Both the position numbers and the translations under genes were made by a program. DNA of 64,000 bases from an uncultured Rikenellaceae bacterium (GTDB lineage Bacteria; Bacteroidota; Bacteroidia; Bacteroidales; Rikenellaceae), in NCBI GenBank assembly GCA_944326945.1, contig CALVFY010000004.1:51432-115431 (forward strand), in the 5' to 3' direction. Below the pieces are notes generated by a model that worked only from the letters and a program-made list of their open reading frames with translations, was not told where the DNA came from and searched no databases. Positions 7,382-15,546 of this stretch are shown here, one piece after another. How positions within the stretch are numbered: the first letter of the stretch is position 1; the number at the start of each line of letters is the position of its first letter.

Positions 7382-10378
7382 ATGAAGCAAAAACACCTTC
7401 TTCTTCCCATTCTTTTTATTCTATTCTTCACCACCTATTCATATGCCCAACAAGCCTCGGGAGGAGTCAAAGGACGAGTTATCGACAGCCGTAAACGCAC
7501 AGCTCTGGCAGGAGCCGTGATCGCCGTACGCATGGAACGTGATTCCGTGTTCAAGGTGACCGACACAAAAGGAGGGTTCCTCATCTCGGGACTAGCTCGC
7601 GGAAATGCCCGTATCCAAATCTCTTTCGTGGGGTATCGGACAGCCGAAATGCCCGTCTCGATCGAAGGTCAAATTCTCGATGTGGGAACCATCACCCTGA
7701 CCGAATCAGATAATGCGATCGACTCGGTAACAGTGGAATACAAAGTGCCCCTGATGACCCAGACCGGAGATACGATCAAATACAATCCCCTGGCCGTAAA
7801 GACGGAACCATACGACTATGCCATCGATCTGGTAGAAAAACTCCCCGGCATCTCTGTCGACGACGACGGCAAGGTAACCGCATTGGGAAAAGATGTCACA
7901 TGGGCTTTCGTCGACGGGAAACTGCTCTTCGGCCGGAATGTCATGAATGCACTGGATAATGTAAAAATATCGGATATCAAGTCGATCAATATCTACGATG
8001 TGCCCAATCCCGAGAAACCCCTTCCGGAAGGCGATCTGCAGGACGAGGACAAACAACGCGTACTGGATATCAAGACCAAAAGCCGTTTCCGCCACGCCTA
8101 CAATGCAGAAGCCTACGGAGGTTGGGGATTGGACATGAACCAATCGCCGGGCACGCCCCGTCAGGACCGTTACCTGGCAGGAGGAAATATTCGCAAATTT
8201 TCCGAGCACCTGGTAATGACAGCCGACGTGCAGGGAAATAACATGAATCGCCAGCGGATGGGATATCGCCACATATTCCTCGACCAGGGAGGCTCCTCCT
8301 CCGGGTACTACCGCAACAATCGGGCTGAAGTGTCCATCGACCGCAACAACCCCTTTATCAAGCGCAAAGGACCAGGCTTTAAATTCAACTACTCTTTCTC
8401 CAACAGCCACAGCAACAGCGGCAGCGTCACCGAAAAAGTCTATTTCGAAGAGAATGCCGACGAAGCCAGCCAGGATATCTCCCGTACACGCGACACCTCG
8501 TTCAACCGATCCGACTCTTATAACCACGATTTCAATCTGATGCTCAATAAGAATTTCGCGAATCGGACTTTTCTCGGATTCTCTCCCAGTTTCACATTGA
8601 CAGACAACCGTTCGACCGGACAACAAGTTTCGAATGTCTTCTCTCGCGAAAACGGTGCCCTGAAAACCCGCACCGGGTCCAGCAATCACAGCAAAGAGAC
8701 AGGATTCTCCTCCTCGGGACGAATCAATTTATTCACCGCCCTGCGCAAACCAAAGCCTACCGCTGCCGATACGCTTAAAAACCGCAGCCACAAACCCGAT
8801 TCGAAATCACCGGAGGACTCATCGGCTCCACCGCGAAGCAAAGAAGTCCCATCGCCCCAAGCCAATGCCTACCGCCCGAACAGACTCCCGGGACGGAGAA
8901 TCACCCCCATGCATATGCGGTCTCGCAGAGCCGTACAAATGCTGCCTCTGCTGATGGCCGACCTGAGCTGGAACTACTCGGACAACAAAGGATCCGGCTG
9001 GCAGATGGATACCGTATCGTCCGCCAACAATACCCAAAAATATCTGTCGACCAACTCCTCCGGCTATACAAAAGATTTCGGCGGCAATATCCGTTTTGCC
9101 AATCTGAAACTGGGCAAACAGGTGAGCATGGGAACCAATTACAGCCTGAGTTACGATTACTCCAAAAAATTGAGAACGGCTATCGATACCCTGACCATGC
9201 AGATCGACACCGCTCAAACCTACGAATACACCCGAAGTTACATCACTCAGAACATCGGCGTGGAAAGCGAATGGTACAATCCGGAAGCCTCCTTCCAAAT
9301 GCGTGCCGGAGTCAGCCTGAAAACCTCGTGGTCCAACCGCGACGAGATCATCCCCGAACAATTTTTCGACCGGCGCTCGTTCGTCTCCGTGCTGCCCACA
9401 TTCTCCATTTCATCGCGTTACGAAGAGTCCTTCCCCAACAAACCCAACTGGAATTTCAGCTACTCGACCTCCTCAAGCGAACCCTCCCTGGAGAATATGC
9501 GCAACTGGCTCGACATCTCCAACCCCATGTCACTTACACTCGGAAACCCCAATCTAAAACAGAGTTATACCCACTCTTTAAGTTTCTACTTTTTCAAGCA
9601 AAAAGCAGAAACAGCCTCCGAAACCAGTCTGAACCTCTCAGCCAGCTACACCCAGAACGACATGGCCACCAAACAAATCCTTTTCGGCGAAGAAACCTAT
9701 CTGGCCGAATACGATTACACCGCTGCCGCAGGTTCGACTCTGACTACCTATGAAAATATCAACGGAGCTGTTTCGGTCAATGTATCAGGCCGTCACGAAC
9801 GAGCCGCCTTCCGGGAAAAATTCATCTTCCGGAGCAGTCTCAGCTACTCGTTCTCCCGCAGACCAGCCTATATCCGCGACGTCAAAAACTTCACCCTCAG
9901 CTCTTCTCCTTCGTTGAATCTGAGTCTGCAAAGCAACTATTCCCGCAAGCTGGAATTCCGAATCTCATCGCAAACCAGTTATATCGGCTCGGCCAATACG
10001 GTCGGGGGAACCGACAATACTTTCTCCCAACGTACCACAGCCAATGTCACAGCCCAATTCCTCCGCCACTTCACACTATACACCTCTTACCAATATTATT
10101 ATTACCACAGTTCGAAAGCCGCCGACCTGAACAACAATCTGCTTAGCGCTGCACTCTCTTACCGATTCCTGAAAAACAGCGGAGAAGCTCGCTTCACAGT
10201 CTATGACATCCTGAATCGGAACAGCGATTTCTCCTCCTCGGTATACTCCACCTATATACTCAACAGCTGGCGTCAACTCATGAGCCGTTATTTCACCCTG
10301 ACTCTCAGCTACCGCTTCAATAAAACAGGCGGTGGTCCCGGAGGTCCCCCACGAGGTCCCGGAGGAAGACATTTTTAG
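7382..10378 (+). CDS. Outer-membrane beta-barrel protein with carboxypeptidase-regulatory-like domain
   Basis: A 998-residue protein with a signal peptide (MKQKHLLLPILFILFFTTYS, cleavage near AYAQ), then a CarboxypepD_reg-like beta-sandwich (GGVKGRVIDSRKRTALAGA, about residues 28-110), a TonB-plug-like segment (DLVEKLPGISVDDDGKV, about 150-230), and a long C-terminal barrel rich in alternating aromatic and polar strands (NYSFSNSHSNSG, SYDYSKKLRT). This is the layout of the OMP_b-brl_3 family, related to SusC/TonB-dependent receptors. No SusD partner follows, and the substrate is unknown. Odd features: a Pro/Arg/Ser-rich insertion at about residues 455-520 and a Gly-Pro-rich tail (GGGPGGPPRGPGGRHF). 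Confidence 0.85.
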   Translation: MKQKHLLLPILFILFFTTYSYAQQASGGVKGRVIDSRKRTALAGAVIAVRMERDSVFKVTDTKGGFLISGLARGNARIQISFVGYRTAEMPVSIEGQILDVGTITLTESDNAIDSVTVEYKVPLMTQTGDTIKYNPLAVKTEPYDYAIDLVEKLPGISVDDDGKVTALGKDVTWAFVDGKLLFGRNVMNALDNVKISDIKSINIYDVPNPEKPLPEGDLQDEDKQRVLDIKTKSRFRHAYNAEAYGGWGLDMNQSPGTPRQDRYLAGGNIRKFSEHLVMTADVQGNNMNRQRMGYRHIFLDQGGSSSGYYRNNRAEVSIDRNNPFIKRKGPGFKFNYSFSNSHSNSGSVTEKVYFEENADEASQDISRTRDTSFNRSDSYNHDFNLMLNKNFANRTFLGFSPSFTLTDNRSTGQQVSNVFSRENGALKTRTGSSNHSKETGFSSSGRINLFTALRKPKPTAADTLKNRSHKPDSKSPEDSSAPPRSKEVPSPQANAYRPNRLPGRRITPMHMRSRRAVQMLPLLMADLSWNYSDNKGSGWQMDTVSSANNTQKYLSTNSSGYTKDFGGNIRFANLKLGKQVSMGTNYSLSYDYSKKLRTAIDTLTMQIDTAQTYEYTRSYITQNIGVESEWYNPEASFQMRAGVSLKTSWSNRDEIIPEQFFDRRSFVSVLPTFSISSRYEESFPNKPNWNFSYSTSSSEPSLENMRNWLDISNPMSLTLGNPNLKQSYTHSLSFYFFKQKAETASETSLNLSASYTQNDMATKQILFGEETYLAEYDYTAAAGSTLTTYENINGAVSVNVSGRHERAAFREKFIFRSSLSYSFSRRPAYIRDVKNFTLSSSPSLNLSLQSNYSRKLEFRISSQTSYIGSANTVGGTDNTFSQRTTANVTAQFLRHFTLYTSYQYYYYHSSKAADLNNNLLSAALSYRFLKNSGEARFTVYDILNRNSDFSSSVYSTYILNSWRQLMSRYFTLTLSYRFNKTGGGPGGPPRGPGGRHF

Positions 10379-10463
10379 AAACATCGCTCGTCAGAACAAC
10401 ATAATTTTCCGCTCTTTTTACCCCCTTCAAACCAGCTATCGAAAAAAATAGTGTCGCAAAAAG

Positions 10464-10494
10464 TTGCCGGATTGTAAAAAGAATTGTACTTTTG
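10464..10494 (+). promoter_or_regulatory. Upstream promoter of the tRNA-tuf operon (P1)
   Basis: TTG (10464-10466) and TACTTTTG (10487-10494) are spaced 20 nt apart, matching the -33/-7 arrangement. It would start RNA about 145 nt before tRNA-Thr. The surrounding 10379-10644 gap is AT-rich and otherwise empty. Confidence 0.6.
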
Positions 10495-10588
10495 GACGCA
10501 AATTGCCGATGAGTGAATGGAATAAAAGCCAAACGAAGAGGCAATATTTTAAAGTTTCAGGCAAAAAAACGTTAAATTTTAATCCACA

Positions 10589-10622
10589 TTTTTTGTGTAT
10601 TAATAATTTATTCGTATTTTTG
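10589..10622 (+). promoter_or_regulatory. Proximal promoter of the tRNA-tuf operon (P2)
   Basis: TTTTTTGTG (about 10589-10597) and TATTTTTG (10615-10622) form a good -33/-7 pair. Transcription would start some 15 nt before the mature 5' end of tRNA-Thr. Confidence 0.7.
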
Positions 10623-10644
10623 CAGCCCTAAAATGCTGTAAACT

Positions 10645-10718
10645 GCCGATGTAGCTCAGTTGGCCAGAGCAGCTGATTTGTAATCAGCTGGTCGTGGGTT
10701 CGAATCCCTCCATCGGCT
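10645..10718 (+). tRNA. tRNA-Thr (anticodon TGT)
   Basis: Acceptor GCCGATG pairs with CATCGGC (10711-10717). D-arm GCTC..GAGC, anticodon loop TTTGTAA with TGT, and T-loop TTCGAAT are all present. The 3' CCA is not encoded. Confidence 0.97.
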
Positions 10719-10772
10719 CAAAATGGGGTAGTTCAGGCAAATGCCAGGCCCCCATTGAAGTTCTTGCCAACA

Positions 10773-10855
10773 GGGAGAATACCAGAGTGGCCAAATGGGG
10801 CAGACTGTAAATCTGCTGGCGTACGCCTTCGGTGGTTCGAATCCATCTTCTCCCA
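10773..10855 (+). tRNA. tRNA-Tyr (anticodon GTA)
   Basis: Class II tRNA with a long variable arm. Acceptor GGGAGAA pairs with TTCTCCC (10848-10854), the anticodon loop CTGTAAA contains GTA, and the T-loop is TTCGAAT. The 3' CCA is not encoded. Confidence 0.97.
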
Positions 10856-10860
10856 CACAA

Positions 10861-10933
10861 GCGGAAGTAGCTCAGTTGATAGAGCATTAGCCTTCCAAGC
10901 TAAGGGTCGCGAGTTTGAGCCTCGTCTTCCGCT
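10861..10933 (+). tRNA. tRNA-Gly (anticodon TCC)
   Basis: Acceptor GCGGAAG pairs with CTTCCGC (10926-10932). The anticodon loop CTTCCAA contains TCC. The T-loop reads TTTGAGC rather than the usual TTCGAAT. It lies 5 nt after tRNA-Tyr, so the two are processed from one transcript. Confidence 0.95.
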
Positions 10934-10961
10934 CCAGGATTCGGGCAACCGAAACCAACCC

Positions 10962-10992
10962 ATGGAGGGAGGAGTAATCCTCCTCCCTCCAT
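10962..10992 (+). other. Perfect 13-bp hairpin between the tRNAs and tuf
   Basis: ATGGAGGGAGGAG (10962-10974) is perfectly complementary to CTCCTCCCTCCAT (10980-10992) around a 5-nt loop. No T-run follows (the next bases are AAAAACTG), so it is not a canonical intrinsic terminator in this direction. It may be a processing site separating tRNAs from the tuf mRNA, a 3' stabiliser, or an attenuator. Confidence 0.8.
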
Positions 10993-11055
10993 AAAAACTG
11001 AAATGAAAGAAAAAAGCATAAACGCAGCAATTAATTCCTAAATAACTTTCAGATT

Positions 11056-12243
11056 ATGGCAAAAGAAAAATTTGACCGGTCCAAACCGCACGTAAACATC
11101 GGTACCATCGGACACGTTGACCACGGTAAAACTACTCTTACCGCAGCCATTACCACCGTATTGGCAAAGCAGGGTCTTTCCGAACTTCGTTCTTTCGACT
11201 CGATCGACAACGCGCCCGAGGAAAAAGAGCGTGGTATTACGATCAACACCTCTCATGTTGAGTACCAGACGGCTAAACGCCACTATGCTCACGTAGACTG
11301 TCCGGGACACGCCGACTATGTGAAGAACATGGTAACGGGTGCCGCTCAGATGGATGGTGCTATCCTCGTGGTAGCCGCTACCGACGGTCCGATGCCCCAG
11401 ACCAACGAGCACGTGCTGTTGGCTCGCCAGGTGAACGTTCCGAAGATCGTCGTATTCCTGAACAAATGCGATATGGTTGACGATCCCGAAATGCTCGACT
11501 TGGTTGAAATGGAGGTTCGTGACCTGTTGAATAAATACAACTTCGACGGCGACAACGCTCCCATCATCCGTGGTTCTGCCCTGGGTGCCCTGAACGGCGA
11601 TCCGAAATGGGAAGAGAAGGTTATGGAGCTTATGAACGCTGTTGACGAATACATTCCTATTCCTCCTCGTGATAACGAGAAACCTTTCTTGATGCCTGTG
11701 GAGGACGTGTTCTCGATCACCGGTCGTGGTACCGTGCTGACCGGACGTGTTGAAACCGGTGTTATCAAAGTCGGCGATCCCGTTGAAATCATCGGACTGG
11801 AAGAGAAAACTCTGACTTCGACCTGTACGGGTGTGGAGATGTTCCGCAAACTGCTCGACAGCGGTGAGGCTGGTGACAACGTAGGTCTGTTGATGCGTGG
11901 TATCGACAAGAAAGAGGTAAAACGCGGTATGGTCGTTGCAAAACCCGGTTCGATCACCCCTCACACCAAATTCGAGGCCGAGGTCTATATCCTGAAGAAA
12001 GAAGAAGGCGGCCGTCACACTCCGTTCCACAACAAATATCGTCCTCAGTTCTATCTGCGTACGATGGACGTAACGGGTGAGGTAGAACTGCCTGCAGGTG
12101 TAGATATGGTTATGCCGGGCGACAACGTAACGATCACCGTTACCCTGATCTACCCTGTCGCTCTGAACGTAGGTCTGCGTTTCGCTATCCGCGAGGGCGG
12201 CCGTACGGTAGGTGCCGGTCAGATCACCAAGATCATCGAATAA
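11056..12243 (+). CDS. tuf: Elongation factor Tu
   Basis: A 395-residue GTPase that delivers aminoacyl-tRNA to the ribosome. The P-loop GHVDHGKT is at residues 19-26, followed by switch [14 protein letters not shown] and the guanine-specificity motif NKCD. Domains II and III are full length, ending [10 protein letters not shown]. The coding sequence looks strongly codon-optimised (CTG, CGT, GGT), as expected for high expression. It lies between tRNA-Gly and tRNA-Trp, the conserved Bacteroidetes order. Confidence 0.99.
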   Translation: MAKEKFDRSKPHVNIGTIGHVDHGKTTLTAAITTVLAKQGLSELRSFDSIDNAPEEKERGITINTSHVEYQTAKRHYAHVDCPGHADYVKNMVTGAAQMDGAILVVAATDGPMPQTNEHVLLARQVNVPKIVVFLNKCDMVDDPEMLDLVEMEVRDLLNKYNFDGDNAPIIRGSALGALNGDPKWEEKVMELMNAVDEYIPIPPRDNEKPFLMPVEDVFSITGRGTVLTGRVETGVIKVGDPVEIIGLEEKTLTSTCTGVEMFRKLLDSGEAGDNVGLLMRGIDKKEVKRGMVVAKPGSITPHTKFEAEVYILKKEEGGRHTPFHNKYRPQFYLRTMDVTGEVELPAGVDMVMPGDNVTITVTLIYPVALNVGLRFAIREGGRTVGAGQITKIIE

Positions 12244-12276
12244 TTTCCGAACAGGAATTCAGGAGATATTTCCACC

Positions 12277-12317
12277 GAAGAGGGGCCGGAGCCCTGGCAA
12301 AAGTCCCTCTTCTTTTT
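12277..12317 (+). terminator. Partial terminator between tuf and tRNA-Trp
   Basis: GAAGAGGG (12277-12284) pairs with CCCTCTTC (12305-12312) around a 20-nt internal region, followed by TTTTT. The mature tRNA-Trp begins at the very next base, so readthrough from tuf or tRNA processing must accommodate the hairpin. Confidence 0.7.
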
Positions 12318-12388
12318 ACGAGTGTAGTTCAAGGGTAGAATAGCGGTCTCCAAAACCGTTGATGGGAGTTCGAATCTCTCCACTCGTG
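12318..12388 (+). tRNA. tRNA-Trp (anticodon CCA)
   Basis: Acceptor ACGAGTG pairs with CACTCGT (12381-12387). The anticodon loop contains CCA (TCTCCAAAA) and the T-loop is TTCGAAT. The 3' CCA is not encoded. Located between tuf and secE, as is usual. Confidence 0.95.
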
Positions 12389-12405
12389 CTAAATTTACAG
12401 GAATT

Positions 12406-12597
12406 ATGAAGATCGTAAATTACGTTAAAGAATCCTATGCGGAGCTCGTTCAAAAAGTGTCGTGGCCCACATGGAGTCAATTACAAAGTTCGGCGATAGT
12501 TGTTATGGTAGCTTCCCTACTGTTCGCCATTGTGATTTTGGCCATGGACCTGACCTTCGAGAACCTGATGAAGGCAATATATAGTCTGCTTTATTAA
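12406..12597 (+). CDS. secE: Preprotein translocase subunit SecE
   Basis: A 63-residue short-form SecE: amphipathic N-terminal helix with the conserved KVSWPTWSQL motif (about residues 18-27) and one C-terminal membrane span (IVVMVASLLFAIVILAMDL). It clamps SecY in the plasma-membrane translocon. It begins 17 nt after tRNA-Trp and is followed by nusG. Confidence 0.97.
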   Translation: MKIVNYVKESYAELVQKVSWPTWSQLQSSAIVVMVASLLFAIVILAMDLTFENLMKAIYSLLY

Positions 12598-12616
12598 TTC
12601 GTAATCCCCTCAGGCG

Positions 12617-13180
12617 ATGAGTGAAAAAGAGCAGAAACAGTGGTATGTAATACGTGCCATCGGCGGGAAAGAGAAGAAAGTGAAAGAGTATATCGAATCC
12701 GAAATTCGACACTCTCATCTGGAAGACTATATCTCGCAAGTACTGATCCCTACCGAAAAGGTCTATTCGATCCGAAATGGTAAAAAGATCAGTAAGGAGC
12801 GTGTTTCGTATCCAGGTTATGTATTGGTGGAAGCAGCTTTCGTAGGAGAAATTCCGTTTATTCTTCGTAACGTACCTAACGTCTTAGGCTTCCTCGGAGA
12901 CACCAAAGAATCCAGCCAGAAAATGATCGCTACACCCCTCCGCCCTCAGGAGGTTAGCCGCATTTTGGGCCGTGTCGACGAAATGAGCGTTAGCGAGGAG
13001 GAGAACGAAATTCCTTTCTTTGTCGGAGAAATGGTCAAAGTAACCGATGGACCGTTTTCGAGTTTTTCGGGTACGATCGAAGCCGTGGACAATGACAGGA
13101 AGAAATTAACCGTCTCCGTGAAGATATTCGGTCGCAAGACTCCCATGGAGTTAAGCTTTATGCAAGTAGAAAAAGAATAA
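12617..13180 (+). CDS. nusG: Transcription elongation/antitermination factor NusG
   Basis: 187 residues: an N-terminal NGN domain (KQWYVIRAIGGKEKKVKEYI; SYPGYVLVEA) that binds RNA polymerase across the clamp, and a C-terminal KOW domain (GEMVKVTDGPFSSFSGTI, about residues 136-153) that contacts Rho or ribosomal protein S10. Cotranscribed with secE and the ribosomal protein genes. Full length for the family. Confidence 0.98.
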   Translation: MSEKEQKQWYVIRAIGGKEKKVKEYIESEIRHSHLEDYISQVLIPTEKVYSIRNGKKISKERVSYPGYVLVEAAFVGEIPFILRNVPNVLGFLGDTKESSQKMIATPLRPQEVSRILGRVDEMSVSEEENEIPFFVGEMVKVTDGPFSSFSGTIEAVDNDRKKLTVSVKIFGRKTPMELSFMQVEKE

Positions 13181-13196
13181 TTAACCAAGGAAAATT

Positions 13197-13637
13197 ATGG
13201 CAAAAGAGGTTGCTGCGTTTATCAAACTGCAGATCAAAGGTGGTGCTGCCAATCCTTCACCCCCGGTTGGACCTGCTTTGGGTTCCAAAGGTGTCAATAT
13301 CATGGACTTCTGCAAGCAGTTCAATGCACGGACACAGGACAAAGCCGGAAAGGTGTTGCCCGTCATCATCACTGTTTACAGCGATAAGTCTTTCGACTTT
13401 ATCGTTAAGCAACCACCGGTAGCCGTACAGCTCAAAGAAGCTGCAGGTCTCAAATCGGGTTCCGCCGAACCGAACCGTAAAAAAGTAGGTCAGGTAACTT
13501 GGGAGCAGATTGAGGCCATCGCAAAAGACAAAATGTCTGACTTGAACAGCTTCACGCTTGAGTCTGCAATGCGGATGGTTGCCGGTACGGCACGTAGCAT
13601 GGGCATCAATGTCGTTGGTGAATTTCCTAAATTGTAA
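13197..13637 (+). CDS. rplK: 50S ribosomal protein uL11
   Basis: 146 residues with the L11 signature: N-terminal [20 protein letters not shown], which binds thiostrepton-type antibiotics and factors, and the C-terminal RNA-binding domain with [10 protein letters not shown]. It forms the GTPase-associated centre with L10/L7-L12. An SD-like AAGGA precedes the ATG by about 6 nt. Confidence 0.98.
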   Translation: MAKEVAAFIKLQIKGGAANPSPPVGPALGSKGVNIMDFCKQFNARTQDKAGKVLPVIITVYSDKSFDFIVKQPPVAVQLKEAAGLKSGSAEPNRKKVGQVTWEQIEAIAKDKMSDLNSFTLESAMRMVAGTARSMGINVVGEFPKL

Positions 13638-13656
13638 TTCCTAAATTACTGAACTA

Positions 13657-14355
13657 ATGAGTAAGCTGACCAAAAATAGAAAAACAGCTCTTGCCAAGGT
13701 GGAAACCGACAAGGTGTATAAGCTTAGCGAGGCGGCAGTTCTTCTGAAGGAGATTACCTTTACGAAATTCGATGCTTCCGTTGACGTGGACGTACGCCTG
13801 GGTGTGGATCCCCGTAAGGCAAACCAAATGGTGCGGGGCGTTGTAACCCTGCCTCATGGTACGGGAAAACAGGTGAGAGTACTTGTTCTTTGTACTCCCG
13901 ATAAGGAGAACGAAGCAAAAGAGGCCGGTGCCGACTATGTGGGTCTGGACGAATATGTTGAAAAAATCAAGGGAGGTTGGACCGATGTCGATGTGATCAT
14001 CACCACTCCTAATGTCATGGCCAAAGTAGGTGCATTGGGCCGGATCCTCGGTCCCCGTGGTTTGATGCCAAACCCCAAAACGGGTACGGTGACTATGGAA
14101 GTCGGGAAGGCCGTCTCCGAAGTAAAAGCCGGTAAAATCGACTTTAAAGTCGACAAATTCGGTATCGTACATACTTCAATCGGAAAAGTTTCTTTCACGG
14201 CCGATCAGATTGTTGATAACGCCAAGGAATTCCTCCAAACGATCAACAAACTGAAACCGAGTGCTGCCAAAGGTACCTATGTATTGAGTATCTATCTCTC
14301 CTCGACGATGAGTCCCGGCTTGCAGATCGATCCCAAATCCGTTGAAACCAAATAA
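13657..14355 (+). CDS. rplA: 50S ribosomal protein uL1
   Basis: 232 residues of the L1 stalk protein, with the domain II signature [20 protein letters not shown] near residues 127-146. In many bacteria L1 represses the rplK-rplA mRNA by binding a leader mimic of its rRNA site; I did not identify such a site here. It starts 19 nt after rplK. Confidence 0.98.
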   Translation: MSKLTKNRKTALAKVETDKVYKLSEAAVLLKEITFTKFDASVDVDVRLGVDPRKANQMVRGVVTLPHGTGKQVRVLVLCTPDKENEAKEAGADYVGLDEYVEKIKGGWTDVDVIITTPNVMAKVGALGRILGPRGLMPNPKTGTVTMEVGKAVSEVKAGKIDFKVDKFGIVHTSIGKVSFTADQIVDNAKEFLQTINKLKPSAAKGTYVLSIYLSSTMSPGLQIDPKSVETK

Positions 14356-14366
14356 ATTGAAAGACG

Positions 14367-14888
14367 ATGACAAGGGAAGAAAAAACAGTTATTATCAATA
14401 GCTTAGCCGAGAAACTCACTCAATATCCTCACTTCTATCTGACGGATATTTCCGAGTTGAATGCCGAGCAAACTGCCGCTCTGCGTCGTAAATGCTTCGA
14501 ACAGGAGATCAATCTGGTGGTCGTTAAGAACACATTGTTCGAAAAAGCCCTGGAGAAAGTTGAAAAAGCAGACGAACAACTCAAAAGCGTTCTGGAAGGT
14601 GCAACTGCCGTAATGTTTACCAAAGTAAACAAAGGCCCTGCAGTGCTGATCAAAGAGTTCCGGAAAACAAATCCGAAACCTATCCTGAAAGCAGCATATG
14701 TAGAGGAATCCATTTACGTGGGTGATCAGACGGTAGAAGAACTCTCCAAGATCAAGAGCAAAGAGGAGCTTATCGGCGATATCATCATGTTGCTGCAATC
14801 CCCGGCGAAGAACGTTATCTCCGCTCTGCAGGGATCGGCAGGACAAAAAATTGCGGGCATCGTAAAGGCGCTCGAAGAAAGAAACTAA
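14367..14888 (+). CDS. rplJ: 50S ribosomal protein uL10
   Basis: 173 residues: the globular N-terminal rRNA-binding domain (EEKTVIINSLAEKL; FYLTDISELNAEQ) and a C-terminal helix that carries L7/L12 dimers. It starts 11 nt after rplA with no separate promoter seen. Confidence 0.97.
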   Translation: MTREEKTVIINSLAEKLTQYPHFYLTDISELNAEQTAALRRKCFEQEINLVVVKNTLFEKALEKVEKADEQLKSVLEGATAVMFTKVNKGPAVLIKEFRKTNPKPILKAAYVEESIYVGDQTVEELSKIKSKEELIGDIIMLLQSPAKNVISALQGSAGQKIAGIVKALEERN

Positions 14889-14930
14889 TCACAATCATTT
14901 TCGTAAAACATTTTAAAAATTTCTATAACG

Positions 14931-15308
14931 ATGGCAGACGTAAAAAAATTAGCTGAGGAGTTGGTAAACTTGACAGTTAAGGAAGTAAATGAATTGGCCA
15001 CTATTCTGAAAGACGAGTACGGTATCGAACCCGCTGCTGCTGCAGTTGCAGTTGCTGCTGCACCCGCCGCTGCAGGCGAGGCTGCCGCTGCCGAGAAGAC
15101 CTCTTTCGACGTGATCCTGAAAAACGCCGGACAGGCTAAACTCCAGGTTGTAAAGGCCGTTAAGGATATCACCGGTCTGGGTCTGAAAGAGGCTAAAGAC
15201 ATGGTTGACGGTGCTCCCAAAGCAGTGAAGGAAGGTGTTTCCAAAGAGGAGGCCGAGTCCATCAAAGCACAATTGGAAGAAGCAGGAGCTGAAGTTGAAG
15301 TTAAGTAG
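14931..15308 (+). CDS. rplL: 50S ribosomal protein bL12 (L7/L12)
   Basis: 125 residues: N-terminal dimerisation domain ([20 protein letters not shown]), an Ala-rich flexible hinge (about residues 36-58), and the C-terminal factor-binding domain ([35 protein letters not shown]). It recruits translation GTPases. Confidence 0.98.
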   Translation: MADVKKLAEELVNLTVKEVNELATILKDEYGIEPAAAAVAVAAAPAAAGEAAAAEKTSFDVILKNAGQAKLQVVKAVKDITGLGLKEAKDMVDGAPKAVKEGVSKEEAESIKAQLEEAGAEVEVK

Positions 15309-15335
15309 TAAATACTTATAATTCAGAACATATCG

Positions 15336-15372
15336 GGTATAGAGCTTATGAAGATAAGCTCTATGCCTTTTC
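15336..15372 (+). terminator. Attenuator-like hairpin between rplL and rpoB
   Basis: ATAGAGCTTAT (15339-15349) pairs with ATAAGCTCTAT (15354-15364) around GAAG. The stem extends by further pairs (GG with CC) and is followed by TTTTCTT. It would act as a partial terminator that lowers rpoBC expression relative to the ribosomal protein genes. Confidence 0.75.
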
Positions 15373-15450
15373 TTCGTTTATCGAATTCGCAGTATTTAAG
15401 AAAAGTCCAGCTGCGGCCTATACTTCCGCCCTTCTCTGAACTTTCCTCGC

Positions 15451-15489
15451 TATAACCTTGCTCTGCAAGGTTTTATCTTCGGAAGATAA
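15451..15489 (+). promoter_or_regulatory. Two further inverted repeats in the rpoB leader
   Basis: AACCTTGC (15454-15461) with GCAAGGTT (15465-15472), then TTATCTTC with GAAGATAA (15473-15489), lie 60-100 nt before the rpoB ATG. They could be RNA structures for processing or attenuation. No TAnnTTTG promoter was recognised in this 238-nt gap. Confidence 0.45.
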
Positions 15490-15546
15490 TCCGAATTGTG
15501 AAATCCGGATCCCCTTCCGCCACTTCAACTTTAATCTCAGGATACG

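Noticed and set aside
8760..8930. Low-complexity Pro/Ser/Arg stretch in the outer-membrane protein considered as a frameshift artefact
   Set aside because: The frame stays open on both sides, and the barrel sequence resumes in the same frame, so an in-frame insertion is simpler.
10509..10631. Small rightward frame of 40 codons before tRNA-Thr
   Set aside because: It reads straight through the proximal promoter of the tRNA-tuf operon, is very AT-rich and has no SD or homology that I recognise.
10733..10963. Protein frames overlapping the Tyr and Gly tRNAs
   Set aside because: The DNA folds into complete tRNA cloverleaves. The resemblance of the peptides to annotated proteins reflects common mis-annotation over tRNA genes.
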